This document shows positions 22,689-36,045 of a stretch of 64,000 nucleotides of DNA, piece by piece; the first letter of the stretch is position 1, and each line of letters begins with the position of its first letter. The notes beneath the pieces were generated by a model. That model was not told the DNA's origin. It searched no databases and was given only the letters and a program-made list of their open reading frames with translations. The position numbers were made by a program, and so were the translations under genes. This DNA is from Coptis chinensis (Eukaryota; Streptophyta; Magnoliopsida; Ranunculales; Ranunculaceae): the NCBI GenBank assembly GCA_015680905.1, contig CM027383.1, forward strand, positions 87,515,001 to 87,579,000, written 5' to 3'.

Positions 22689-23299
22689 GGAGGAAAATGT
22701 ATGTGAGACTATGAGGGTTGAGAATGCCATAAACCCACAGAGAGAAGAAATGGCGACAGGAATGGAAATTGTTCCATTCATTCAGAGGGTGAGGGTAGAA
22801 CCCAGGAACAGTGCTGCAGATGTTGAGGGAGAGCAAGAGGATGAGCCAAATCCAACTACTGTCTCCTGGCAGAGTGATGTGTACTTTTTCGGGCTCAGAA
22901 GGAATAGGAGAGCACCCAAGTCTGGAGTTTGCAGCAAATACACCCCCTCATGAAGTTCCGCAAACAAACGAGGAGGAGGTAAATTATGCATTACAGCATA
23001 ACATGTACGCCCAGCTGGTAGAGGAAGGGGAGGAGCTCGAGGATGATTTATCAGAACTAGAGGAGGAACTCTTCGGGGATAGCAGTTCTGCCCCTATGGT
23101 AACAAGATCAAATGTAACCCCTGCAGTGGAAACAAGATAAAAAACTCAACAAAAAAGAAACAAACAAGCAGGTCGACCGGAGGTGGAACCTAGTGTACAA
23201 GGGCCGACTCAGAATAACAAAGGGGGTAAGAAGAAAGCGGGCAGGTCAAGAGGGTCGGGGAAAAAGAACAAGGGTCACTAAACTTCTAAGTCTTAAATA

Positions 23300-26200
23300 A
23301 TGGTGAAGGTATGTATATGGAATATAAGGGGTATGAATGACTTAAACAAAGCTAAGGATCTAAATAGCTTTAGAAGAGAGAAGAAGTTAAGTTGTTTGGG
23401 TTTATTGGAAACTAAGGTTAGAAGAGATAAGTATGAGTTGATTATGAGTATTTGCTGTCCAAACTGGGAGCACATGAATAATTATTCTAGTGACCCTTCG
23501 AGGAGAATATGGTTAGCCTGGGATCCTGATGTTTTGGAGGTAGTCAAGCAAGTGGAGAGTTCTCAGATGATCCACTGTACTGTGACCATGCTCCAACAAG
23601 CTAGGCAGTTTAAGTTTACTGTGGTTTATGCTAGCAATGCTCGGGCAGAGAGATTATGTCTATGGGAGGAAATAAGTGCCTTGCACTATAACCTTACGAC
23701 TCCAAGCTGCGTGATGGGGGATTTTAACAATGTTTTGCTGTCCTCGGAGAGAATAGGAAGGGACCCAGTTCACCCAAGGGAAACAGTACCTTTTGCCAGA
23801 TGCTTGAATGATTCTGGATTGTATGACCACCAAGCTACATGATGTTTTTTCACTTGGACAAATAATGGAGATGGAGCTACTAGAAAATGGTCCAAGTTGG
23901 ACCGATGCCTGATTACTATATATTGGGCTAACCAGATGAACACATCTAGTGTAGAGTTCTTGACAAATGGAGCATACTCAGATCACAGTCCCATTATGCT
24001 TACCATGTCTCACGTGGTTAGACCTTGACCACCTTTTCACTTTTGCAACTTTTGGAGTATGCACTCTGAGTTTCAGGCAACTTTATTGGAAAGTTGGACT
24101 ATGCCTACACAAGGGAGCCCTCCTTACATGTTTAAAAAGATCAAGCGCTTAAGAGTTCTTTAAAGCAATGGGCTAGAGTGAACTGCTCAAACCTACAAAG
24201 GGAAGTCAAAGCAGCAAGGCTTCAGTTAAATGAGATACAAGAACAGCTCAAGACCAATCCTCTCGATCAGGTGGCTGGTGCGCTTGAGTTTTCTGTCAGA
24301 GATAGGTTGATTCAGTTGATCAAAATGGAGGAAATGGATATGAAGCACAGAATAAATATTGACTGAATGAAGTATGGGGAGAGATGCAATAAATATTTCT
24401 TCAATGTGATGAAGGAAAATAAGAGTCGAAGGTGGTTGTGGGCTATAGAGGATATGGAAGGCAACAGAAAAGAAGGGCAGGCAGATATGGCGAGTGCATT
24501 TGTAAAATACTACACAAGGATCTAGGGAGTTTCGTCTACAGCAACTTGTACATCACAGTTCCTGAACAAGTTAGTTTTGAATGAAGTAGATCAAGAAACG
24601 GGGGTGCAACTCACGGTCCAGATTACAGGAGAAGAAATAAGACAAGCATTGTTTGAGATGGATGATAACAAAGCTCCAGGACCAGACGGATTCAATACGT
24701 TCTTTTTCAAAAAGTACTGGAACCTAGTGGACGAGGATTTCTCAAAAGCTATTAAGCATATTTTTGAACATAACTGCATTCAGAAAGGTACAAATGCCAC
24801 ATTAATATGTTTAATACCTAAATGCATTTCCCCTGCTAGAGTAGATGAATTTCGACCGATTGCGTGTTGTAATATCATCTACAAGTGTGTTACTAAGATT
24901 CTAACAAACAGGCTGAAGTATGTATTTCCTCTTTGATTTCATGTAACCAATCTGCCTTTGTTCCGGGGAGAGCTATACAAGAGAACATCCTCCTTGCCCA
25001 TGAGCTTTTGAGAGGATACAAAAGGAAGCGAGGGTCTCCGAGATGTACCATAGAGCTGGATATAAAGAAGGCCTATGATTCAGTTAGATGGAGTGCTCTG
25101 GAGCTGATTCTTCATAGATTTAAGTTCCCACAAGCCTTCATAACATGGATAAAGATGTGCTTCACCTCTCCCTCTTATTTCATTTTAGTGAATGGCACCC
25201 TAGAAGGTTATTTTGATGGCAAAAGAGGTCTGCGCCAGGGCGATCCCATCTCCCCATACCTCTTTGTTTTAGTCATGGAGGTTCTGAGCAGTCTCCTAAA
25301 CCAAGGAATGAGTTCTAAAGCATTTCTCCCCCACTCAAAGTGCAAACAGAGGCAACTCTCCCACCTGTGCTTTGCTGATGACGTACTCTTGTTTTGTAGA
25401 GGTGAGCCGGCCTCTATTCATGCAGTCAAAGATATTCTCTCAGTTTTCTCTCAGGCTATTGGGCTGAACCTTAATTATGCAAAGACAACTATGATGACTG
25501 GCAGTATTTCGTTTGAAGAAAGTACAGAGTTGGCAGACATCCTAGGCATCGCACTTATCTTTCCCCCAGTTTCATACTTGGGGTTGCCTCTGACCTCTGC
25601 AGGGCTGGGCATAAAGGACTGTCTCCCCCTGATTGAAAAGATCACTGCGCGCATCTCCAACTGGAAGAACAAATCCTTATCTAGAGTAGGAAGGCTACAA
25701 CTTGTGCAATATGTCCTTTCGTCTTTTCAAACTTATTGGGCACAAACCTTTGTGCTACCAAAGACGGTCCTTGAAAGAGTTGGGAAGATTTGTAATAGAT
25801 TTCTATGGGCTGGGCTAAACATGAAGAGGACCATGCACCATGCTAGTCACGCGACTCTAAGGCTAGAGAAAGATTAGGGTGGATTGGGGATTCTAGATCC
25901 TCTCACATGGAATAAAGCTGCCATATGTGGGTTAGTGTTGAAGATTGCACAGAAAGGAGACTCTTTATGGGTCAATTGGACATGGGACCAACAAATAAGA
26001 GGGAGGAACTTCTGGACTATGAAGGTTCCAACAGATTCATCGTGGGTGTGGAGAGGCATTCTGAAGCATAGACAACTAGCTATGAAGTTTGTAAAATATT
26101 TTATCGTAAATGGGGAGAGTACAAGCTTCTGGCATGACCCTTAGTGCCACTCTGTTCCTCTAATCCAAATGGCCACTGCTCGAGCCAATCTAGGAGAGAT

Positions 26201-27459
26201 CATTCCAGAGAATGCAAAGGTGAGTGTCATTATAGAAGACAATCATTGGAACCATGTGTTACAAGGGCTACCTGGGGAAGTTAAGGATCTAATCATGGGA
26301 ACGGGAATTAACTCCTTAGACAAGGACACTGTTATATGGGGACCGAGCAGTACAGGAGAATTCAGTGTCAAGTTTGCTTATGCCGTTATCAAAAACATCA
26401 AACCGAAGGTAAAATGGTTCAAATTGGTGTGGGGGAAGTTGTCGGAGCCACAACATTCCTTTACTACTTGGCAGGCTTTCGCTGGATGCTTACCTACCTA
26501 AAACAGGTTGAAGCAGAAGAAGCTCCTGTCTCAGTCGGTCTGCATCTTATGAAACTTTCATGAAGAGAGTACGTCACATCTCTTCTTCGACTGCCAGTTC
26601 TCGAAGGCAATTTGGGAGGAAGTGAAGGAAAGTTGGGCTTACCAAAGACAGCCCTGGGGTCACGAGAAGAATGGAACTACCCGTTTAGCGGTGCCGTAGA
26701 TGCAATTCTATGTTCTCAGAAGTGGTTAGGGCCCTGATTTGTGCTGCGGTGCATGCCATCTGGTGTGAAAGGAACAGGCGAAGGCAAAAGGGATGGGCCA
26801 AGACAGGAAAAGAGGTCAGTGATAATCTAAAACACACTATGAAGGAATACTTGGCCAAATGCTTGATAGAAGTGACTGACAATATCCAGCTGAGAATTCT
26901 TTTACAGAGGTTGGGTATCTCCCCAAGATACCAACAGAAGGAAACCAGGTGGTGTAGTTGGGTAAGACCAGAAGTTGGCGAGTTGCTACTTAACTCTGAT
27001 GGGTCGGTGAAGGACAACATCGCAAGATATGGTGGACTGATAAGAGATGAAGACGGTCAACTGAAGGTGGCATATTATGGCAGATTGAGACAAATCTCAG
27101 TCTTATACCAGGAGCTATAAGCCATAGTTGTTGGTCTAAAGGCTGCTCTCGAGATCAGTGCGAGGTATATCAAAGTTGCATCTGATTCTCTTAGAGCTGT
27201 AAACATAGCAAACGGGAAGGAGCAAGCACCGTGGCACTGCAAGAATCTAGTAGCTGAGCTTAAGAGCCTTAGTATTTTGTTTGTGTCTGTTAGAATAGTT
27301 CATATTTTTAGAGAAGGTAATAGGGCAGCCGATTACTTGTCTAAAGTCTATGACTATTCGGATATGGATGTGGTGTACTTTATACCTCCCCTAGACTCCA
27401 TTCTAGATTCCATTGTAAGGGAGGATAAAGAAGGAACTGTGTACCCAAAAGTTAGCTGA
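23300..27459 (+). pseudogene. LINE ORF2: endonuclease, reverse transcriptase, RNase H
   Basis: The frame starts MVKVCIWNIRGMND. The APE-type endonuclease (23300-24010) shows WNIRG, LLETK, GDFNN and SDHSP. The reverse transcriptase (24560-25870) shows ELDIKKAYDSVRW, GLRQGDPISPYLF and the catalytic FADD at 25371-25382. A zf-RVT-like block lies at about 26150-26600. RNase H (26960-27420) shows NSDGS, a broken central Glu helix, ASDSL and HIFREGNRAADYLSK. Breaks: TGA at 23840-23842, a shift around 24030, TAG near 24523, TAG at 25876, and more. The enzyme would nick target DNA and copy the LINE RNA; this copy cannot. It is transcribed, if at all, from host promoters. Confidence 0.95.
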
Positions 27460-27534
27460 TCTATGAATAAAGGTTGGGGTATCCTTAACCCCTAGCTTCT
27501 TCTAAAAAAAAAAAAAAAAAAAAAAAAGATGGAT

Positions 27535-30044
27535 CTAATAGCAGATAAGATTAAAATTGCTCACATCTTCAGCCAAGGGGTTCCAAACTTCCAATAGTCT
27601 GTGTAATAAAACAAGTGCAGACACACTTGTTTAAGAAAGAGCAATAGGAACCACTCAAAAAGCAATAGATTCAAGCACTAACTGCAAAATAGAACACATT
27701 AAGTATAATCAGTCACTTAAGTGATTTTGTCTTAATTGTATATATCAAGTAATGTCATACTATTACCGACTTAGTGTATGATACTTTGCAAACTCATCAA
27801 TAAGCCTTTGCTTCGTCGGTTTGCCGGTTTTAGCAATTACAGGCTTAGCCATTTTAGCTACTACAGAGTCTTCAACTAGAGCAATGTCTCACATGTTACC
27901 TTGAGTTTTCAGATGAGAAGAGCTCAAATAACCTGTCCAAATGTTGTTTCCACAAGTGGCTGTACTAGACCAGAAAAATTCCAGCATGAATATATAGCAA
28001 GAGTTTATTAGAACAGTACATCCATGCACATAGCCACATAGGTAACCAACCTGAATATAGCAAGAGGTTATTAGAATTGTAATGAACTAGGAATAAACTA
28101 GCAACAAATTAATTACAAAAGGAACAAGTACAAATGATTCATCCTCACAATGCGATTCTTACATTGACTAGAATGTATACTAATAATATACTTTAAAAAT
28201 GGGGGTGCATCAATTACCTAACTAATGAAAACAAATTTTGCACTTATGGGTCCTTGGCTTATAAAGATTGACATAGTATGCGAAGGAAAATGTGTCAAGT
28301 GATCTTCACTTAGTACAACCTTTTTCTAATAAACCGAGATGTGTCAAGAATAAGAAAAAAAAAAAAAAAAAAGTACTAATTCAATCAAAATAAGAAACAA
28401 AAACCTACGCCTCTATTTCCTTTGTACTCGCCACTTTTTAGCGTCAACTCCTTTCATTTGTTCTTCTTTAAATCAAGATACTCTTTTAACATCAATGCTT
28501 CCAAAGATATACATTCGATGAAGTAGCTCTTAACAAAATCATATTTATTTGATATGGATATTATAATGAGGAGCAATTTTCCAGATATAATTTGATTGTT
28601 ATGAGAAAATCCAAAATCCTTGTAGACAAAACCAATCATTAATTCCGGATATAAAGAAAAAAGGCAGGATTTCCACTTCAATGGTGGGAAAGGATTGTGA
28701 CCTACGACCACCATAAGCAACACAAACAGTACCACAACCTCCAAATATGGATCCCACGCCAATGGACTTTCAAGGGTCAAAATGCCAAGCCAAATTAAGG
28801 CCAGAAACAATGAATCAAAGATGAAAGACACAACAAACAAAATAACAGGCTAATTAACAATGGTAACAAGCATAGCAAAGAACGCATTGAATCTAACCAT
28901 ATAAAATGCAGAGCAAAAAACCAGAAACAGTGGTAGTTGTATTATCCCCTAGAAATCCCACCTTAAGTCCACGTTCTCCATTGGCCTGCATGTTGTTCAC
29001 AGTTCACGTGTCCTTCACAATGGTGTTCCTATTCCCATACCTATTACCAAAACAACATTGTATTTCTTGTGATCTTGGATTGGTGCATCTAATATTACCA
29101 GACATAAAAGAAATTAAATATATGTCGGATTCACAAATTTGGCATTACACTATTCTAGCTAGACTAAGTGTATGTCTCATACCTTAGGTTGTTCCCTCCT
29201 TGCATCTAATCTGCTCTAAGAAGTCTACTTTCCAGACCATAGGTGACATGCTTGACACACCTAAAGTAAATGATAACAACAAAGGTTCTGAGAAACCCCA
29301 AATAATATCAATTTACTCCCTATCAAACTATCAGATAATATTACAAGAATCCTCGCTGTATTTGAAATATGTAAATTCAAAATAGGGTGCCAAATCTTGT
29401 TAAAAACTGTCTTAAGCTGCCTTGTCTAGTCACAAAGAGTTCGTATGTGTGTGCTAAGGTGAATGCCTATAAGGGTAGAAGTAGTTGAGAAGAGATGCCT
29501 GTTTTCCATATCAAGTTATCCAAAAATATAAGTTTCTGATTTGGTGCTTGTTCAACACGAAAGACAATTTTGAAGTATGTCGTTCACACCATTCAAGGAA
29601 ACAAACCGCTGTACAATTGACAAACACCTACTGCCCACTCTTGTATGTGAACACTTGTGCTTTCAGGTTTGGACATATGAAGTGCCAAGACATTTCCGAT
29701 ATACACAGCAACCTTAACGTAGAGGAAACATAGAAATACTTTCTCAAGAAGGTCAAACGGCAACCTAAAAGAAAATTCCATACAAATTATACATTCAATC
29801 ATGTATATAAATGAGAACTTCATCAAACTTAATCAGTTTTGGAGCGAGAAGACCAACAATAACAATAGACTAGATCTAAGCACCAACACAAGTAACCCAT
29901 AATTTGAAAGAAACACCAAAACCCAAAACTTCACTTCAAGAACAATGCTTTAGTACAAAATTCAAAACCCAAAGTGATGAGATTCAAATTATACAGCTTC
30001 ATTAATTAATTAAAAACATTGAAATATATTATTAAAACCTTTAC
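27535..30044. other. Mostly unrecognised DNA with one short ORF relic
   Basis: A minus frame at 27767-27895 reads KPVIAKTGKPTKQRLIDEFA then KYHTLSR and stop; it looks coding but has no family I recognise. The minus frame 28454-28840 is hydrophobic (several potential membrane helices) but also unassigned. It has no clear splice context. If the TBL exon at 30045 once had downstream exons they should lie here, but the expected GDS and DxxH motifs were not found. Confidence 0.35.
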
Positions 30045-30365
30045 CTAGGGATATTGCAACCTTTGGGCTGCCATCTATATTTATGAAAATCACCATCTTG
30101 TCGGTCATTTGTGAAACAATTAAATTGTTCATCAATAATTAAGAGGACAAGAACCAGGTGAGTAAAGAGGGTAAAAATCATCCTTTACCCAATTCCCATC
30201 AAAGATATCACAATGCATCAAAGAACTAAAACTTCCCACTTTGTTATTCTTCAATTTCTCATCTTTAGTACTATTACCACTAGTAACACTAGTACTAGAA
30301 CTGTTACTATTAGTTTGTTTAGAAAGTGATGAAGTATAATTATCCACTCTGTTTTCACTGTCTTA
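30045..30365 (-). pseudogene. TBL (trichome birefringence-like) first-exon fragment
   Basis: The minus frame has a Ser/Asn/Thr-rich stretch followed by CDIFDGNWVKDDFYPLYSPG and SCPL. After a 4-base insertion the other frame continues IDEQFNCFTNDRQDGDFHKY and RWQPKGCNIP to a donor AG|GTAAAG at 30045/30044. This is the PMR5 N-terminal domain of TBL proteins, Golgi O-acetyltransferases acting on cell-wall polymers, with their usual first-exon boundary. There is no ATG, no signal-anchor segment and no GDS/DxxH catalytic exons. The missing start plus the 4-bp frameshift make it a pseudogene fragment. Confidence 0.8.
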
Positions 30366-30936
30366 TCACTGTCTTATTCATAGAACTAGCATAGCAATGA
30401 TTTGGAAATCCGCAATCATGTTATACTATATTACTACTTATCCACTTTCAATATGAAGACCAACTATTTAGTAAAGACCATAAACTGACCAAACAGTGCG
30501 AACTGCAAACAAAAATCGTTTCAAACAAAGCAATCAGCAAGTTCTAACACAAAAGACTAATCTAACACAAATCGTATTACCACGAATGGCATAGCTTCTA
30601 TAAATGATGATTAAGAAATAAAATGCAACTTATAGGCCATGGACTATGTTCCAAACTTATTTACTTGCCAATTCCCTTGCTCATCTAAAAGCATCCATAC
30701 TCCTTAGCAATAAACTAATCCAACTTGGACCACAAAACATTCCACTCGATCTATATCATGCAATTCTTAGTCTCATAAATGGAATAAGGTCTTGTTACAC
30801 TAAAACAAATTTAATTTCCAAGCTTTTGAAAAAAAATATTTCATCCACATGTTGGACTTCTTCCATCAAACTTATGTTCTAGAGCACACATTAATTCAGC
30901 ATAAATAGGAATTGAACAAACTAGTTGATTCACCTT
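30366..30936. other. Intergenic, nothing recognised
   Basis: No coding or repeat structure identified. Confidence 0.4.
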
Positions 30937-31298
30937 CGGCAAAAAGGTAGTTTTCACCCTCGAACTTGTCGCGTTGCACCACTTACCCCTCCCCCAAATT
31001 TCACTTTAGGCAATTTTAACCCTGGACTTGTAAAACGTATCCAGTTCCATTTTTCCAGTTAATTTCCGGCACCTAAAGAGTGGCGTGGAGTGACGTGGAA
31101 TTATGTTTCTTACGTGGAATTTCTAATTTTGCCACGTAAGAAAACATAATTCCACGTCACTCTTCAGGTGCCGGAAATGAATTGGAAAAATAGAGCTGGA
31201 TACGTTTTACCAGTCCAGGGTTAAAATTACCTAAAGTGAAGTTTGGGGGGTAAGTGGTAAAGCGCGACAAGCTCAAGGGTGTAAACTGCCTTTTTGCC
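30937..31298. mobile_element. Mutator-type MITE with long inverted arms
   Basis: Left end CGGCAAAAAGGTAGTTTTCA and right end CTGCCTTTTTGCC; the arms pair over about 150 bp with few mismatches, including an inner perfect block GAGTGRCGTGGAATTATGTTT. The flank ATTCACCTT is duplicated (30928-30936 and 31299-31307), 9 bp as for Mutator elements. No coding capacity. Confidence 0.9.
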
Positions 31299-31307
31299 AT
31301 TCACCTT

Positions 31308-32281
31308 TCCTCAATCCACATCAAATCTTCCACTTCAAATGACACCGACCAATTCACTTACCAATAATGATAATAAGCTAGTAGTAATAATCAACTTTCT
31401 CCAATTTACCATTTACATGATTTGACAAAACTTTACAAGTTACATATTAACATTAATCACTTAATACAAACGAAACACCTTACATGATCAAGTAAGATTC
31501 AGTACAATGATATAAAATTTTCACCTAGAAAACTCCTACTCCAATTATTACTTGTTGTTTAAGGATTCAGCAAGTAATCAAATCGACTTATACAAAATTA
31601 CAGAAAGGACATGTTCCATCGAACTCATCATTTTAATGTATACATGATATTCATTAGAATCACAAAGGGTTTCAAAAAGAAAGCAAGGTCATTCAGGATA
31701 CACACAAGAACACCATTAAAACCAGAAAATCCAACACTAAAAAAACATAATAACAATTTTACAGTGAACTCATTGAAGGTTGAGACGATCTCAACAGATA
31801 AGAAATAAACAGTTATAAGGTTAAACAACAACAAACAACTATTTAACATGAAACATGCCAATCTGTTTTTGATTAACCAAACCCCATTTCCAAAGAATTA
31901 AAAACCCTAATTATTAGTTACCTCGGCTAAAGCAATCTTTCTTCCACATAACAAACAATTTCGTGTTGAAATATTGAATACAGGTCTGTCCTTTTCGGTA
32001 CCAAAGCAACTAACTTCAAAAATACTAGGAGATTGAACAAAAAATATCTTATTATTCACGAATTGAAAAGGAAGAAATCGAGGAAGAAATCAAGAAGGAA
32101 GATGATTATTACCCAATAGTGGCAGCGGATGAGGCACGGGCTGAAAATAATCCCGCTTAAATTTTCACCTTTTTTTTGTTTTCTTTTCCCAAATTTCGCG
32201 TGCGCAGGATTTTCAGCTACATATTTTGAAGGATAAAATCGAATAACCGGGATGAAGAAGTTTCAATTGTGTCACTAAGCT
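31308..32281. other. Intergenic, nothing recognised
   Basis: AT-rich; scattered short open frames without family resemblance. Confidence 0.4.
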
Positions 32282-33060
32282 ACCCATTAAACCACTAATA
32301 GTAGCATACTTTAATTAAACTACTACAGATAGCATATACATTAGTATTGAACAATAAATGACATATAGAATCTAGTGAACGAGATTAGGCACAGCTGGAA
32401 TAGGAGATAGTGTTGATGGAAAATTCGGTGGGACAATTGGAGCTTCAGGAAGCACCTATGACCTATTAGCTCGAGACATAGTTTCATGTGGCTTTTTAAA
32501 GGGTGCGGTGAAGCACTGTGTTGACTATTGTACAGAGTCCATGCTCGTTGTCCTTCTATAGCTCGTTGTCCTTCCTCTATAGAAGCAAAACTTTCGTGCA
32601 AAGTATTAGGAAATCCCGTTATTTACTTGTCATACTCAAACCATGTCCTATACAACCCAGGATTAGGTACTTCAGTAATATGATACTCTTACTCACATAG
32701 TAAATAATATGGTACTCAAAGTTACATATATGATACTTTGTACGAAATTTGATACTTGACTATTCATTACATATATTGCAGGAATATAATACTATAAAGC
32801 CCATAATACTTCAATAATATGATACTCTTAGTCACAAATTCAATAATATGATACTCTAAGTTACATAGACTTCAATAGTATGATACTATTAATCCCATAT
32901 TCAATAATATGATACTAGTAGTTTCATATATTTCAGGAATATGATACTATCAATCGCATAATACTTCAATAATATGCTACACTTAGTCACATATTCCATA
33001 ATATGATACTCGAAGTTACATATAATTCAATAGTATGATACTCTGAGTTTCATTTGCCTT
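32282..33060. repeat. Degenerate minisatellite of about 35 bp (AATATGATACT)
   Basis: From about 32660 to 33050 variants of TCAATAATATGATACTCTTA followed by GTCACATA recur ten or so times. At 32283-32340 a different short unit, ACTACTA..GTAGCATACT, appears that also recurs at 39135-39265. Units are diverged, so the array is old. Confidence 0.75.
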
Positions 33061-33476
33061 TGCAAGGGCGCAGAGTGCGCTCTTGCTTGACTCAAAGTCC
33101 AGGCACTTCAGCGCGTGGTGCGCTATGAATTTAGGCCAATGAGTGACGTGGTGCGCTCAGTGTATTTCTGTGAAAAAAAAATCAGTTCTGAAGAAAACAA
33201 CCACAGTTAGAACCAAACAAGGGTGGGTGGGTTTAATGGGATTTTGGCAGGATTAACACTACTAAAGGAAATGAAACTAAACACAACTAAGATAGCAACG
33301 ACGCCATTTGATAATAGTTTTACCTAAGTGCTACAAAACTGGTGTTGAGATTGCGTTTAATTATATGATAAAAGTTTGTGTTTAATCATATGATAAAACC
33401 ATTGTATCTCAAACTATTTTTCCTAAAAAGTCGGCATACTACCTGAGATTGCGTCTAATTAGTGCAACTTTGTTTT
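33061..33476. other. Intergenic with GCGC-rich short words
   Basis: 33065-33165 has AAGGGCGCAGAGTGCGCTC and GCGCGTGGTGCGC words like those in the copia LTR around 75-200. No gene seen. Confidence 0.35.
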
Positions 33477-34529
33477 GTATGTATAACAACCCTATTTTTA
33501 TTCTTATTTTTATTAAATATATAAAATTAAATAATAATAAAAAGAAAAGATAAAGATAGAGATAAAGATAGAATCATAAAAACGTGGGAAGTGGGATTAG
33601 TAGTTGCTGGAAATAAGGGATGGGGGTTTCGGGTGTTTTGGTTTTACCAAACACTCGTTCTTGTTTTTGGGGAGAGTTTTTTTTATAAAAGAAAAAGAAA
33701 ATAAAAAGAGAAGGGACGTGCTCTAAAAAGGGGAGAGAGAGTTCTATGTTTAAAAACAAAGAGAAAAGAAAATAGAAGAAAAAGAGGTATTGGCGGCTTC
33801 GGTGCGGCATCACTTTCCGATTTTCTTTACCAGACTCTAACTAATGTTTTTGCAATCTCGGGTGAGTAGTCTAAACCTTTTTTTTTTTTTTTTTTTTTTT
33901 TATTTTTTTTTTATAATTGATTTATTAATTGTTTTCTTTAGTGCATTAAATATTTGCCTCTCAAACTTCTAGAGCCAAGTAAATTTGTCTCGTGTGTGTG
34001 GCTGTTTGCTTGGTCTGTGATGTCTAATTGAGTTAAAGCAGTTAGTCATATCCTGGTTTTTGTGTGTGTGGGTCGGTGTAAAGATATTTGTAGACTGTAG
34101 TTATCTCCACACATTTATATTAAACAGAGATAATTTATTAGCTGATAGTAAGTCATGGACTTAATAGTGAAATTTATTAGCCTCATGATATGATTATATA
34201 CTATGCTTAGTAACTTGGTTGTTAGATAACAATATTAACTTGTTACATGAGTTTCTATATTGGATTGTAAACAAGTTCGTGAAAGAGTGCAAGGCGTAGA
34301 CAAGTAGATATAAGTAGTTTCTCTTTTAATGCCTCTCCCAACATTTTCTGAAGCACCTAGTTCCATTTTGGGTTTATCATCCTCTGGGGGATTGGACACA
34401 GATGTTTGGCATGAATCTCAGTTTAGAAATATCCCTTCTACCTATTTTCCTTTCACCTATTCCTTGCCCGGATATAGTCTGGGCGTGCCTTAGATGTCTT
34501 AGCGCTGGTCTGTTTTCGAGCTAAATTTT

Positions 34530-35060
34530 GGTTTAGTTAGAGTTTGAACTAGTTTTATTTTAAAACATGAGAAAGTAAGGTCTGGAAGTCTTCTTTCCAA
34601 CCCAATTGGCCTCGTCGCATTCTGAGGTCTGTGGTGATAGATATGATGTCCGGAAGTTTGGTCGACAGAAAACAGTGCGTCAGAAATCAGTTTCTACGCA
34701 CTGTGTTCAAGTCCAGTTTTATTTTAGTTAGAGTTTGAACTAGATTTTTATGAAAACATGAAAAAGTAAGATCTGGAAGTCTGCTTTCTATTCCAATTGG
34801 CCTCATTGCATTCCAAGGCCCGTGGAATTAATTATGGTGTTTGGAAGTTTGACTGGCAGAAAATAGTGCATCAGAAATCAGTTTCTGCGCACTGTGTTCG
34901 AGCTTAGTTATCGAATGTTTAGAATGAGATTGGGTATTTTTATAAAACATAATAAAGTAAGTTCTGTGTGTCAGCTTTTCAACCTAAAAAGCCTCGATGT
35001 GTTTGGACACCCGTGGAAAGCGTTGTGTCATTCGTAAGATAGTCCGTCAGAAATCTAATT
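34530..35060. repeat. Three tandem units of about 192 bp
   Basis: TTAGTTAGAGTTTGAACTAG starts near 34533 and 34725; a more diverged third unit starts near 34915. Each carries CAGTGCGTCAGAAATCAGTT or a variant. The array is inside element copy 2 and largely explains its extra length over copy 1. Confidence 0.85.
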
Positions 35061-35786
35061 TGCTGAAGATTAAGATTTTTACCGTTTTCGACCTAAGTTT
35101 TCTTCTAGATGGGCTGAGGTTGGGACTTCGAGTTCTACATGAAAAAGTATATCTACATACCTTAGTTTCTAAATAATAAAGTTACATGTCATTTGGATAA
35201 ATGTAGGAAAAACTATAGCATTGACTATGTGGCTGGTAAGAACTACGAAGGCTTGATTCCAATCTTGAAAGATTTGGATACGTAGGCAGGCTTTGAGCAA
35301 AAGTGCAGCCACTACACTATACTACACTATATCTATAATGTATATATTAATTTGTGTGATAATTATGTGATTGTGTTAGAAATTACTGTTGTTTTGAGAC
35401 TACATAAATATATATGTGTGAGATAGAAGTTGTATATGAATATATACTTTAGTATATGTGGATCTGTTTTGGACATTAGTGTGTGTGGACTTGAATTTGG
35501 GCTAATGAACTATTTGTTTACGATATTGTGTATATGAGTGTGGTTATGTAAATTGTATTTGTTTGATTATAAGTCTGTTTACATTCAATGATATTTAAGT
35601 GTTTGATTTGCCTTGACGTGCGAAAATGACTCTCTGCATATGTGGTCTATTTTGACATGAGTAATGCTAGTATAATTATAAGTGATAATAATGTTTTAAT
35701 GTGTCGCCCACATCTTTAGAACTCTCCACGCCTCAGGATTTGGTAATGAAAAGAAATGTTTATGACTTGTGATGTCATGTGATAGA

Positions 35787-36045
35787 TGGGTATTCATTGA
35801 ATGTGCCATGAATGACCCAATCGTTTGGACTGCCCTAGAGAGGAACTAAGGTATTCGCCTTGCGGGTTGGTCGTATTCCTTGAATGTACGGGAATGTAGG
35901 TTTGGGTATTCCTTGAATGTGGTGGGAATGACTCAGGGCATTCATTGAATGTGCCATGAATGGCCCGTTAGTGTTATGATGGGTATTCCTTGAATGTGGC
36001 GGGAATGACCCAAGGTATTCATTGAATGTGCCATGAATGACCTGA
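35787..36045. repeat. Palindromic array, copy 2
   Basis: Alternating units GGTATTCATTGAATGTGCCA plus TGAATGACC and GGTATTCCTTGAATGTGGCG plus GGAATGACC, about six in all. Each unit is an imperfect palindrome. It is the same array as at 17105-17335, inverted. Confidence 0.85.

Larger units (their letters stand above)
22362..27534 (+). mobile_element. 5'-truncated L1-type LINE with poly(A) and target duplication
   Basis: The element starts inside ORF1 and ends in an A run (27504-27527). AAGATGGAT occurs at both edges (22362-22370 and 27526-27534), a likely 9-bp target duplication, although its first two A could belong to the tail. Order: ORF1 zinc knuckle, endonuclease, reverse transcriptase, zf-RVT, RNase H. 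This is the layout of plant L1-clade elements. Several stops and frameshifts make it inactive; 5' truncation is typical of target-primed reverse transcription. Confidence 0.95.

Noticed and set aside
22459..22836. Minus-strand 125-codon ORF
   Set aside because: Antisense shadow of the LINE ORF1 zinc-knuckle region.
28454..28840. 129-codon hydrophobic minus-strand ORF as a membrane protein gene
   Set aside because: No family match, no promoter or splice context, and codons look random; AT-rich DNA gives hydrophobic frames by chance.
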